24,032 bases of DNA from JBILVQ01 sp044370375 (GTDB lineage Bacteria > Bacteroidota > Bacteroidia > UBA4408). The notes under the pieces were generated by a model that was not told where the DNA came from, did no database searches, and saw only the letters and a list, made by a program, of their open reading frames with translations. The position numbers and the translations under genes are program-made. Position 1 is the stretch's first letter. Each line of letters starts with the position of its first letter. Location: positions 1 through 24,032 of the forward strand of contig JBILVQ010000017.1 in assembly GCA_044370375.1 (NCBI GenBank). Direction: 5' to 3'. This document shows, in pieces, positions 6,280 through 14,434 of this stretch.

Positions 6280-7674
6280 CTACAAATTTCCAACCATTTT
6301 TTCAGGTCGAACCCACTCATTGAACTGATCATCATTCAGCAGATTCAATTCAATAGCGGCCTGCCGTAAGGTCTTGTTTTCTTTATGCGCCTTTTTAGCA
6401 ATTTTGGCTGCATTCTCGTATCCTATGTGTGGGTTCAAGGCGGTAACCAACATCAAGGAGTTCTCTAAATGCTTCTGTATATCCGCCAAATTGGGTTGAA
6501 TGCCTTTTGCACAATTGTTGGTAAAAGATACGCAGGCATCACCGATCAGTCTTGCCGATTGAAGCACATTAGCCGCTATCATCGGTTTGAAAACATTCAA
6601 TTCAAAATGTCCCATAGAACCCCCAATTCCAACAGCCACATCATTGCCCATTACCTGTGCGCATACCATGGTCAATGCTTCCGGTTGGGTGGGATTCACT
6701 TTCCCCGGCATAATGGATGATCCCGGCTCATTATCCGGAATAATAATTTCCCCAATGCCGCTTCTCGGTCCTGAACTTAACATCCTTATATCGTTGGCAA
6801 TTTTCATCAAAGCCACCGCAGTACGCTTAAGGGCTCCCGACAATTCAACCATTCCATCATGCGCTGCCAAGGCCTCAAATTTGTTGGGGGCTGTTACAAA
6901 AGGGTAGCCGGTAAAATCGGCAATCTTTTGTGCAACAACCACATCATACCCTTTCGGTGCGTTCAATCCGGTTCCAACAGCGGTACCTCCAAGGGCCAAT
7001 TCACTGATCCTAACCAAAGCACGGGTGATACAGTCAATGCTGTTGGTTATTTGTTGTGCGTATCCCGAAAACTCCTGACCCAAGGTCAATGGAGTAGCGT
7101 CCATAAAATGGGTTCTTCCAACCTTAACTATTTCTTTGAAGGCAACAGCCTTTTCTTGCATCGTAGCCTCCAACAGCCTTAAACCGGGCAAGGTGTTTTC
7201 CATCACCAGTTTGTAAGCAGCAATGTGCATGGCGGTTGGATAAGTGTCATTAGATGATTGTGATTTGTTTACATCGTCATTAGGATGCAAAACCTTTTTC
7301 TCGTCTTGCAAACTTCCTCCATGCATAACATGGCCACGGTTAGCAATCACCTCATTCACATTCATGTTCGATTGTGTTCCGGAACCTGTTTGCCAAATAA
7401 CCAACGGAAATTCCCCGCTTAGTTTTCCATCAAGAATTTCATCACAAACCTTTGCTATTAAATCTCTTTTCTCCGCCCCTAATACACCCAATTCAGTATT
7501 GGCATAAGCAGCAGCTTTCTTCAAATAAGCAAATGCCATAATGATTTCTTCGGGCATACTTCCTTCAGGCCCTATTTTAAAGTTGTTTCGTGAACGCTCT
7601 GTCTGAGCACCCCAATAACGCTCGGAAGGTACCTTTACCTCCCCCATCGTATCATGTTCTATCCTGTATGACAT
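6280..7674 (-). CDS. fumC: Class II fumarate hydratase
   Basis: Fumarase C interconverts fumarate and L-malate in the TCA cycle without an iron-sulfur cluster. The 464-residue protein has all the superfamily blocks: TGSGTQSNMN at 96-105, HPNDDVNKSQSSND at 130-143, GRTHFMDATPLTLGQE at 186-201 with catalytic His189, and the signature GSSIMPGKVNP at 318-328 with the catalytic Ser in the flexible loop. These positions agree with E. coli FumC almost residue for residue. ATG at 7674 fits the family N terminus. The gene is flanked by a terminator and a possible own promoter, so it appears to be monocistronic. Confidence 0.96.
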   Translation of the reverse strand: MSYRIEHDTMGEVKVPSERYWGAQTERSRNNFKIGPEGSMPEEIIMAFAYLKKAAAYANTELGVLGAEKRDLIAKVCDEILDGKLSGEFPLVIWQTGSGTQSNMNVNEVIANRGHVMHGGSLQDEKKVLHPNDDVNKSQSSNDTYPTAMHIAAYKLVMENTLPGLRLLEATMQEKAVAFKEIVKVGRTHFMDATPLTLGQEFSGYAQQITNSIDCITRALVRISELALGGTAVGTGLNAPKGYDVVVAQKIADFTGYPFVTAPNKFEALAAHDGMVELSGALKRTAVALMKIANDIRMLSSGPRSGIGEIIIPDNEPGSSIMPGKVNPTQPEALTMVCAQVMGNDVAVGIGGSMGHFELNVFKPMIAANVLQSARLIGDACVSFTNNCAKGIQPNLADIQKHLENSLMLVTALNPHIGYENAAKIAKKAHKENKTLRQAAIELNLLNDDQFNEWVRPEKMVGNL

Positions 7675-7690
7675 GGCAAAAAAAATTTCA

Positions 7691-7725
7691 CGAAATTAGT
7701 CAAATTCTCTTTCCTGAATAGCAAA
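7691..7725 (-). promoter_or_regulatory. Possible fumC promoter
   Basis: On the minus strand TTTG (7725-7722) is followed after 23 nt by TAATTTCG (7698-7691), a seven-of-eight match to TANNTTTG, located 17-24 nt before the fumC ATG. The long spacer lowers confidence. Confidence 0.35.
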
Positions 7726-7757
7726 GGCAAGGAATAAATTCGGCAAAACTTTCAGGA

Positions 7758-9533
7758 TTATTTTCCAACCTTTTGGTCGGTATAAGGCAATATAATCTCC
7801 TGCGTGCTAAAAACCGGATAGCGCAAATGAGAGCTTTCATAATAATCAGAGTGACGATACAAAAACAATAATTGCTCCCAGGCATTATTCTCCAGTTTGT
7901 TCTCCTTTACATAGGCCTCCAATTCCGCTTTTAGCGTGGGCTGCTGCTTCAATAACTGAAGGGCGGTGGGGTCAAAAACATAATCGCTGAACCACTCCTT
8001 TTGCTGAAGAACAGGATCAAAATAATTCCATCGGAAATAACTATCCGGTGCCTCGGGAATTAAAACCTGCATGATAAAGGCATTCAGTGGTTGATTCATC
8101 GGTATAACGTAATCACCCACCGAGGGCGACAAACGCATCATCACAGTATCCGTAACCACCGACCGGTGAATAAAATGTCCTTCATAAGGATTCTTGGAAT
8201 ATTCCACTTTTCTGAAATACTTAGCCGTAACGCTCAAATCCGAAACAGGCCGGTTGATCCTATGCATCAAAACCCCAGAGGACTGAAGCTGTTCAATAAC
8301 CTTATGCCACGCTTGTCCAATGATAAAATATCCCGGTGAAGCATACGTCAAAAGGGAATTATAATGCTTGTAATAGGGAATCGCCTTGATGTAGGGTTTC
8401 TGTCTGTCGTAATACAAAACAGGCAGGCCGGTTACTTCGCTCTTTCTGTATCCGGCCTCATAGCCTTTAAACCAGAGCGTGTCGGCACGACCATAATCAG
8501 GCTCCCACGCAAGATGAAATAATTGCTGGGCTGACACTTCCGCTTCTGCTTGCCGCTTAGTGGCCATTAACCCAGACGCATGAACACCGGCCATTTCCAA
8601 AAATTCCTTCAGTAACCTTAAGGTTGATTCCACCTGTTCAGGGTAAGGTTTTAACATATGGCTTTCGCTTACAAAGCCCCAACAGTTGTGCAAGGCAGCA
8701 TAACCGGTTGTAAATCTGGCCAAATCATTGAAAGCAACCAATCCGCTATCGGGTGTACTTTTTCGGGTATCAACATAAGGACAAATTTCATCGCCCCGTC
8801 CTTTCATTCGACCGTAAATCTCAGGCAACAAGGTATCCGTCATCATTGCCTGCATACGCTGGGGTAATTGCTGCGTCAAGGTGGAAATGAGGGTCATGGT
8901 ATACGTATAATCTGCTCCGTCACTAATATGAGTATCGATAAACAAATGAGGATTCACCCAATTGAAAACCTCGCGCAAAAAAAATGTATTCCGCGCATCT
9001 CCTTTTACCATATCGCGGTTCAAATCATAATTCGTGGCATTGGGTCTGAAACCATAGGCCTCGGGTCCGTTCTGGTTAGCCCTTGAATGACTGTTCCGTT
9101 GGTTCATTCCATCCACATTATAGGCCGGAATGATATACAAATCAACCTTCTCTAAAACACTGGCAGGAAAAATTCCTTCATTCAGTTGGTGCACTAGTTT
9201 CATGCAGGCATCTACCCCTGCAGGCTCACCGGGATGAATATTGTTATTGATGAGCAACCTGACTTTTTCTTTTTTTTCTGTATCCGAACCTGCAGAAAAC
9301 TTATACAAGAAAATAGGATTTCCTGCATCCGACAATTGGTGGGTAAGGTTGATAGCGCTTACCCTAATTTTATCGGACTTTAACTGCTTATAAAAATCAT
9401 GGCATTCCTGATAGGTTACGGTTTTATTAGCAGCATACAAATCTAAAACACTTTGGGCCCGTAAACACTCCGGCATGAAAAGGATAATGGCCAAACCCAA
9501 AAAAAAATTAATCAATTCAGTTGCTTTGTACAT
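7758..9533 (-). CDS. Secreted M14-family zinc carboxypeptidase-like protein
   Basis: The 591-residue protein has a signal peptide ending near Arg-Ala-Gln at residue 27, so it is exported to the periplasm or beyond. The M14 metallopeptidase domain occupies about residues 40-320. The zinc ligands are His100 and Glu103 in HPGEPAG and His202 in DTHISDG; DLNRD near 170-174 supplies the substrate-binding Arg region, and Glu290 in ESHM fits the catalytic base. The C-terminal 270 residues are of unknown type and may be a beta-rich accessory domain. I chose ATG 9533, directly before the signal peptide; the alternative ATG 9554 overlaps the ArsC-like gene by 10 nt. Substrate (peptide, peptidoglycan or other) cannot be read from the sequence. 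Confidence 0.88.
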   Translation of the reverse strand: MYKATELINFFLGLAIILFMPECLRAQSVLDLYAANKTVTYQECHDFYKQLKSDKIRVSAINLTHQLSDAGNPIFLYKFSAGSDTEKKEKVRLLINNNIHPGEPAGVDACMKLVHQLNEGIFPASVLEKVDLYIIPAYNVDGMNQRNSHSRANQNGPEAYGFRPNATNYDLNRDMVKGDARNTFFLREVFNWVNPHLFIDTHISDGADYTYTMTLISTLTQQLPQRMQAMMTDTLLPEIYGRMKGRGDEICPYVDTRKSTPDSGLVAFNDLARFTTGYAALHNCWGFVSESHMLKPYPEQVESTLRLLKEFLEMAGVHASGLMATKRQAEAEVSAQQLFHLAWEPDYGRADTLWFKGYEAGYRKSEVTGLPVLYYDRQKPYIKAIPYYKHYNSLLTYASPGYFIIGQAWHKVIEQLQSSGVLMHRINRPVSDLSVTAKYFRKVEYSKNPYEGHFIHRSVVTDTVMMRLSPSVGDYVIPMNQPLNAFIMQVLIPEAPDSYFRWNYFDPVLQQKEWFSDYVFDPTALQLLKQQPTLKAELEAYVKENKLENNAWEQLLFLYRHSDYYESSHLRYPVFSTQEIILPYTDQKVGK

Positions 9534-9544
9534 TGTCCTAAATT

Positions 9545-9886
9545 TCAAATCCACTTCAACAAAATCTCCGGAGGACGAGCAATGATAGCCCTGGTCCTCT
9601 TTACCAAAACAGGCCTTTCGATCAAAATAGGGTTTTGGTGCAAAATATCAATCCACTCTTGTTCACTGTATTTTTTGCGAGAGAACTTTTCTTTGAACAA
9701 GGGTTCTTTTTTTCTAACCAAATCTTCGGCAGCAATACCAAGTTTTTGCAACAGCGAAACGATTTCATCGGGGGTAGGAACTGCTTCCAAATAATGAATA
9801 ATCTTGAACTTCTTCCCCGATTCACGCAAATAAGCCAATGCCCTGTTACTGGTATTGCAATTGGGTTTATGATAAATGGTTATCAT
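9545..9886 (-). CDS. ArsC/Spx-family protein (arsenate reductase-like)
   Basis: This 113-residue thioredoxin-fold protein has the ArsC layout: Cys10 in HKPNCNTSNRA, and arginines 58, 91 (IERPVL) and 104 (IARPPE). These correspond to Cys12, Arg60, Arg94 and Arg107 of E. coli ArsC, the residues that bind and reduce arsenate. The chemistry could therefore be glutathione- or glutaredoxin-linked arsenate reduction, but many chromosomal members have no shown arsenic role and no ars transporter or regulator is nearby. Its ATG overlaps the prfB stop by one base (TAATG), so its translation is probably coupled to RF2 synthesis. The M14 peptidase gene follows after 11 nt. Confidence 0.85.
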   Translation of the reverse strand: MITIYHKPNCNTSNRALAYLRESGKKFKIIHYLEAVPTPDEIVSLLQKLGIAAEDLVRKKEPLFKEKFSRKKYSEQEWIDILHQNPILIERPVLVKRTRAIIARPPEILLKWI

Positions 9887-10987
9887 TATTTTTGGGCAGC
9901 GTGGTTTGAAAATTCCATCAGATATCTTTTGATAAACTCATCAATTTCACCATCCAGAACCCCTTGTGTATCGCTAGTTTCGTAATTGGTTCGCAAATCT
10001 TTAACCAGCTTGTATGGATGTAACACGTAATTCCGGATTTGAGAACCCCACTCAATTTTCATTTTAGAATCTTCAATTTGAGCCTGAGATTCAAGTCGTT
10101 TTCTTATTTCAATTTCATACAATTGCGATTTCAACAATTTGATGGCATTCTCTTTATTCTGCAAGTGCGAGCGACTTTCCTGGTTCTTGATAATAATTCC
10201 TGAGGGCTTGTGAAACAAACGAACGGCTGTTTCAACCTTGTTTACATTCTGACCACCTGCCCCACCGGAACGAAAAGTGTCAAATTCTATATCTGCGGGA
10301 TTAACTTCTATCTCAATGGTATCATCAATTAATGGATAAACATACACTGAAGCAAAGGAAGTATGTCTGCGTGCATTGCTGTCGAATGGTGAAATTCGCA
10401 CCAAACGGTGAACACCATTCTCGCCCTTTAAATAGCCATAAGCATATTCGCCTTCTATTTGAAGGGTAACAGATTTTATTCCTGCCACATCGCCATCCTG
10501 TCGGTCGGTTTCAGTCACCTTGAAACCGTTCTTCTCTGCCCACATCAGGTACATCCTCAGCAACATATTGCTCCAATCCTGACTTTCTGTTCCCCCGGCA
10601 CCGGAGTTTATTTCCAAAACAGCACTTAGCGTATCTTCTTTGCCGCTAAGCATGTTCTTGAATTCCAAATTTTCAAGATGCAGCAGGGCAGCAGAATAAT
10701 GTTGATCAACTTCGGCTTCTGTTGATTCACCCTCCTTGTAAAAATCAAAAATGGTAAAGGCATCATCCACCAAACCAACCAATGTTGAATATGTATCAAT
10801 CCAGTTTTTTCTGGATTTGGTTTCCTTGAGTGTTTCCTCAGCTTTTTTAGGGTCGTCCCAGAAGGTAGGTGCGAGGCTTTTTTCTTCTAACTCTTCTGCT
10901 TCACGGATCTTTCTTTCGATGTCAAAGATGCCTCCTCAGCGCTTCCTGGCGCTCGCGAAGATCTCGCAATTGTTCAATATTAATCAT
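9886..10987 (-). CDS. prfB: Peptide chain release factor 2, made through a programmed +1 frameshift
   Basis: RF2 recognises UGA and UAA stop codons and triggers peptide release on the ribosome. Frame one runs from ATG at 10987 for 21 codons and stops at TGA (10924-10922). Shifting by one base continues in the second frame for 345 codons to TAA at 9886, giving 366 residues against 365 in E. coli. The second frame carries the codon-recognition tripeptide SPF at 199-201 and the catalytic GGQ at 244-246. The residue two before GGQ's first Gly is in a GAGGQ context, with Ala where E. coli K-12 has Thr. Starting from a Met in the second frame would lose about 68 conserved residues, so the frameshift is needed. 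The gene overlaps the ArsC-like gene by one base. Confidence 0.95.
10921..10936 (-). promoter_or_regulatory. prfB programmed +1 frameshift site
   Basis: On the minus strand the 16-base element AGGAGGCATCTTTGAC contains a Shine-Dalgarno-like AGGAGG, a three-base gap, the slippery CTT and the in-frame TGA followed by C. It differs from the E. coli prfB site at two positions only. When RF2 is scarce the ribosome pauses at TGA and slips forward on CTT to make RF2, a known autoregulatory loop. Confidence 0.95.
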
Positions 10988-11045
10988 TCAAAAAATTTTT
11001 ACGAAGATAAGCAATTTATAAAACCCAATTCCTGCAAAGAGGAAT

Positions 11046-11070
11046 AAAAAAAGGCGGTACAACCGCCTTT
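11046..11070 (-). terminator. Rho-independent terminator after the two-component operon
   Basis: A 6-bp GC-rich stem (11053-11058 with 11062-11067, 3-nt loop) is followed on the minus strand by seven T. It lies 12 nt beyond the response-regulator stop and separates that operon from prfB. Confidence 0.88.
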
Positions 11071-11082
11071 CTTCTTTTGAAA

Positions 11083-11790
11083 CTATTGCTTTATCAACAA
11101 TTTAAATCCTTTTCCATGGACATTCACAATTTCAATGTTTTGGTCCTCTTTCAGGTATTTTCGAAGTTTGGCAATGTAAACATCCATGCTCCTTCCATTG
11201 AAATAATTATCGTCATTCCAAATCGTTTTGAGTGCAAAACTTCTATCCATTACATCATTCATGCTCAAGCAAAGCAGTTTAAGCAATTGGGCTTCGCGGG
11301 TAGTTAACTTAACTTCGATACCCGGATAAACCAACTTCTGAAGATTGAAATTGAAATGATAAGCGCCAATCTGAAACTCATTCTGATCAGAATTAGACAA
11401 TGTTTTATTTTTCGACCTTCTGAGGATGGCTTTTATTCTCAACAGCAATTCTTCCATGCTAAAGGGTTTGGTGAGATAATCATCGGCACCTGCATTGAAT
11501 CCTTCAATGGCATCTTCTTTCATTGATTTCGCTGTTAAGAAAATAATAGGAACCTCCTCACTTATTTTCCTTATTTCCTTGGCCAAGGTAAAACCGTCCA
11601 TCACCGGCATCATTACGTCCAGCAAACAAACATCAAATACTCCGGCTTTAAATTGAACCAATCCCTCTTTGCCATTGGTGGCCAAACTTGTTTCATACTC
11701 CTTGGCCTGCAAATATTCCTGCAGCAAATTTCCAAGGTTCGGGTCATCTTCTACAAGAAGAATTCTGGGTTTAAACTCTTTCATTGGCAT
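11083..11790 (-). CDS. OmpR/PhoB-type response regulator (RprY-like)
   Basis: The 235-residue protein is a DNA-binding transcription regulator. The receiver domain covers residues 8-122: acidic pair Glu14-Asp15-Asp16, phospho-acceptor Asp58 in LLDVMMPVMDG, Thr86 and Lys108 in TKPF. A winged-helix trans_reg_C domain follows at about 138-233 (TTREAQLLKLL, then RSMDVYIAKLRKYL and VHGKGFKL). ATG at 11790 is used; a second ATG two codons later is equally possible. It begins 6 nt after the histidine kinase stop, so the two form an operon and a cognate pair. The overall sequence resembles RprY of Bacteroides. Target genes cannot be inferred. Confidence 0.93.
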   Translation of the reverse strand: MPMKEFKPRILLVEDDPNLGNLLQEYLQAKEYETSLATNGKEGLVQFKAGVFDVCLLDVMMPVMDGFTLAKEIRKISEEVPIIFLTAKSMKEDAIEGFNAGADDYLTKPFSMEELLLRIKAILRRSKNKTLSNSDQNEFQIGAYHFNFNLQKLVYPGIEVKLTTREAQLLKLLCLSMNDVMDRSFALKTIWNDDNYFNGRSMDVYIAKLRKYLKEDQNIEIVNVHGKGFKLLIKQ

Positions 11791-11796
11791 ATCCTA

Positions 11797-13392
11797 TTAA
11801 TTATTGGTTTCTGGTTGAAAGGGAAAAAAACAGGTAAACGAACTTCCTGCCCCGGGAGAGCTTTCAACACTTATGCTCCCTCCGTGTTTTTCAATTAAGG
11901 CTTTTACATAGCTCAATCCAAGACCAAAACCCTTCACGTTATGAATGTTTCCGGTAGGAACCCGGTAAAGGTTTTCGAAAATCCTTTTCTGATTTTCCCT
12001 GCTAATGCCAATTCCGTTATCACTCACCGTTATGAAACAACCCAAATGATTGGAATGAGTTGCAATGGTGATAACGGGTTTTGTTTCGGTATATTTCATC
12101 GCATTATCCAAAAGATTGTAAATAATGTTCGACAAGTGAACCTTATCGGCCAAAACGATGAATTTTTCAGCCTTGAATTGCGTGCTAACAAGAGCCCCCC
12201 TGTTCTCTATTTGTGGATTACTACTCTCTATTACCTGCAAAATAAGCTGATGCAAATCCAATTCCGAGAGCTTTAATCGAAGCTTTCCTTTGTCTAAAAT
12301 GGCGGTTTGCAATATATTTTCTACCAACAATCCCAAACGTTTGTTTTCGTCTCCAATTACTTTCACATACTTCCTCATCCTTTCTTCTGATTTATCAATG
12401 GACCGATCATTCAAAACTTCAACGGCCAATGAAATGGTTGAAATTGGGGTTTTAAATTCATGCGTCATGTTATTGATAAAATCATTCTTTACCTCGGATA
12501 ACTTCTTTTGTAGAAAAATAGTGCGAAGGGTAAAAACGAATAATACAAGGATAAAGGTAATCACCAGCCCTGTACCAATTAACATTCCCAAAAGGGTACT
12601 CACCACAAAATTGGTCTGTCCAGGAAAATAAAGGGAGAGGTATCTGGGTTTAATAAAAATATTTTTTGCCGTTAAATTGGTTTGAAAGGATGATTTCAGC
12701 AAATCGTCCTTCACTTGTAACGGTACAGGAAACAAAAAATTCTTCTTCGATTCGTCAAGAATTCCAAAGTGATAATCGGTAACAATTCCTTGTTCAACCA
12801 ACTCAATTTTTATCAGACTATCAACGGTAGCCGGGTCTATTTTATTGCTAAAATCGCTGTAAACATTGATGCTCACCAATTCGTCAAATATATCATTCAC
12901 CATATCCTCTCTGCTCAAAAACCATTCTATGGAAGATGTATCATCAGATAGCTGAGAGGAGGAAAAGGGCTCGTTACTTTGGTTTTTTATTCGAAGATTA
13001 CTGCCGGTAACTGAGTCGGAACGCACCGTTCGCATTCTGTTCTTGGTGGTAATTACTCCGTTTGAATCTGTAATTATTTCTTCGAAAATATTCAGGTTCA
13101 TGCCACGAGGCAATAAATTCTCTCTCAGCGATTCTACACCGGAATATTTTTTGATGGAATGTTGATCGCGCGGAAACTGCCTGTGCAAATTCAACCTGCG
13201 GGTGACCTTTGATGCTGTAGCCTTCTTTTCCATTTTATAGGCTACATTGTGTAACACCTTATTGGCTGCACGATTAAAATCCTGCTGCTTGATGGAAACA
13301 GCATTCTTTACCCAATACAATTGAAAGCCTATTAATCCGGCCATGGCCAGAAAAATTAGTAGGGTAATGGTGAGGATGTTTCGATTATTCAA
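11797..13392 (-). CDS. Membrane sensor histidine kinase
   Basis: With TTG at 13392 as start, the 531-residue kinase has TM1 at about 7-27, a periplasmic sensor region of about 235 residues, TM2 at about 264-289 and a cytoplasmic HisKA-HATPase core. The phospho-acceptor is His311 in NMTHEFKTPIS. The ATP-binding domain shows the N box (NLLDNAMKYT), G1 (DNGIGIS) and G2 (GFGLGLSYV). An ATG at 13461 would add 23 residues, but a perfect TAACTTTG -7-like box lies at 13427-13420 inside that stretch, and related kinases begin close to TM1, so I prefer the TTG. It phosphorylates the regulator encoded 6 nt downstream. The sensor domain has no recognised ligand. Confidence 0.9.
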   Translation of the reverse strand: MNNRNILTITLLIFLAMAGLIGFQLYWVKNAVSIKQQDFNRAANKVLHNVAYKMEKKATASKVTRRLNLHRQFPRDQHSIKKYSGVESLRENLLPRGMNLNIFEEIITDSNGVITTKNRMRTVRSDSVTGSNLRIKNQSNEPFSSSQLSDDTSSIEWFLSREDMVNDIFDELVSINVYSDFSNKIDPATVDSLIKIELVEQGIVTDYHFGILDESKKNFLFPVPLQVKDDLLKSSFQTNLTAKNIFIKPRYLSLYFPGQTNFVVSTLLGMLIGTGLVITFILVLFVFTLRTIFLQKKLSEVKNDFINNMTHEFKTPISTISLAVEVLNDRSIDKSEERMRKYVKVIGDENKRLGLLVENILQTAILDKGKLRLKLSELDLHQLILQVIESSNPQIENRGALVSTQFKAEKFIVLADKVHLSNIIYNLLDNAMKYTETKPVITIATHSNHLGCFITVSDNGIGISRENQKRIFENLYRVPTGNIHNVKGFGLGLSYVKALIEKHGGSISVESSPGAGSSFTCFFPFQPETNN

Positions 13393-13419
13393 GCTTTCTC
13401 GTTTTATCAAAAATGAATC

Positions 13420-13450
13420 CAAAGTTACCGCCAAGCCTTGCAGCGGGAAG
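13420..13450 (-). promoter_or_regulatory. Possible promoter for the histidine kinase-regulator operon
   Basis: TAACTTTG (13427-13420) on the minus strand matches TANNTTTG at every fixed position. About 20 nt upstream is TTC rather than TTG, so the -33 element is weak. If used, it implies a leader of about 20 nt before the TTG start at 13392. Confidence 0.35.
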
Positions 13451-13557
13451 GCACTTAACACTTTTTAACCACAACAAAAAAATCTAATTCTTTTCCAATA
13501 AAAAACATTTAAACCAAAGGCCCTGCCACTTAATAATGATTTTCGTAATTTTGGACC

Positions 13558-14412
13558 ATGCACCCGAGGGCACTACACGCTTTTAGATTTCTCCTTTTTG
13601 TTTTCCTTTTAATTCCCCTTAGCTCACGGGAGTCGCAAAGTTGCCGGCAGGTGGTTGAAAAAATGCTTGAGGCCATCAGCAGGGTAAAAACCGCCAAATA
13701 CCACCTTTATTCTGTTGAAAGAATTAATGAGAAAATACTGACGGCTCATTCCGACATAAAATTAAATATGTCGCCCCGAAAACTCTATTTCAGAAATACG
13801 ATGAAGGGAATTGAGGTGCTTTACGTAGAAGGAACCCTCAATGGTGAAGCACTCATTAATCCCAATGCGTTTCCCTATATCAACCTCAGGCTCGACCCCT
13901 ACCGAAGCATTATGCGCAACAATCAACATCACACCATTTTTGAGCTTGGTTTTGCACATATTGGAAAAATTATTGAAACCAGTATCCAAAAACACCATAA
14001 AGATTTTGACCAAACATTTTTCCTTCTTCCGGATGTTGAATTTAACAATCGACCTTGCTACAAGGTGTTTAGCGAGGTTAAAGCATTCAAGTATATGCCC
14101 TATACAGTTCAAAAAGGCGAAACTGCCCGATCCATTGCCGAAAAATTTGCTGTTGGCGAATACCGCATTTTTCAAAACAATCCTAACCTCCATTATACCG
14201 ACCCAATAAAACCCGGACGAAAAATAATGATTCCTAATTTTTATGCCGAGAAAACCATTCTTTACATCGACAAATTACTTATGTTGCCCGTTTACATCAA
14301 AGCCTATGATGACAAGGGCTTGTATGAATCTTATGAGTTTTCTAACCTTGAAATTAACGGAGGAATTAGTCCGGCAGAATTTACAAAGGGCTATAAAGGC
14401 TATAAGTTTTAA
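13558..14412 (+). CDS. Secreted DUF1571-like protein with an internal LysM domain
   Basis: The 284-residue protein starts with a signal peptide (hydrophobic 9-22). Residues 28-175 and 232-275 together resemble DUF1571, a family with a LolA/LolB-like beta fold: SPRKLYFRN, EVLYVEG, LRLDPYRS, and near the end TILYIDKLLMLPVYIKAYD and YEFSNLEINGGIS. Between them, at about 181-227, sits a LysM domain (PYTVQKGETARSIAEKF, NNPN, IKPGRKIMIP), which binds peptidoglycan N-acetylglucosamine chains. A LysM inside the fold rather than at an end is unusual. Likely place of action is the periplasm, at the cell wall or facing the outer membrane. A TAATTTTG box lies only 4 nt before the ATG. It converges on the methyltransferase gene, 17 nt away. 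Confidence 0.85.
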   Translation: MHPRALHAFRFLLFVFLLIPLSSRESQSCRQVVEKMLEAISRVKTAKYHLYSVERINEKILTAHSDIKLNMSPRKLYFRNTMKGIEVLYVEGTLNGEALINPNAFPYINLRLDPYRSIMRNNQHHTIFELGFAHIGKIIETSIQKHHKDFDQTFFLLPDVEFNNRPCYKVFSEVKAFKYMPYTVQKGETARSIAEKFAVGEYRIFQNNPNLHYTDPIKPGRKIMIPNFYAEKTILYIDKLLMLPVYIKAYDDKGLYESYEFSNLEINGGISPAEFTKGYKGYKF

Positions 14413-14415
14413 CCA

Positions 14416-14434
14416 TTTAGTACATGGTACTAAA
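14416..14434. repeat. Perfect inverted repeat between convergent genes
   Basis: TTTAGTAC and GTACTAAA form an 8-bp perfect palindrome around a 3-nt loop and include the stop codon of the methyltransferase gene. There is no T run on either side, so it is at best a weak bidirectional terminator. Confidence 0.45.

Noticed and set aside
9545..9886. An arsenic resistance operon
   Set aside because: Only the ArsC-like gene is present; there is no ArsB/Acr3 transporter or ArsR regulator, and its neighbours are prfB and an M14 peptidase.
9886..10782. prfB as a 298-residue protein starting at ATG 10782
   Set aside because: It would lose the first 68 residues of RF2; the canonical frameshift joins the upstream ATG at 10987 to this frame and restores normal length.
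13841..14209. 122-residue open frame on the plus strand inside the DUF1571/LysM gene
   Set aside because: It is a shadow in another frame; the main frame has clear domains across the whole stretch.
14416..14434. Inverted repeat as a regulator operator or attachment site
   Set aside because: It lies between two convergent genes and includes a stop codon, with no adjacent integrase or regulator; a weak terminator or chance is more likely.
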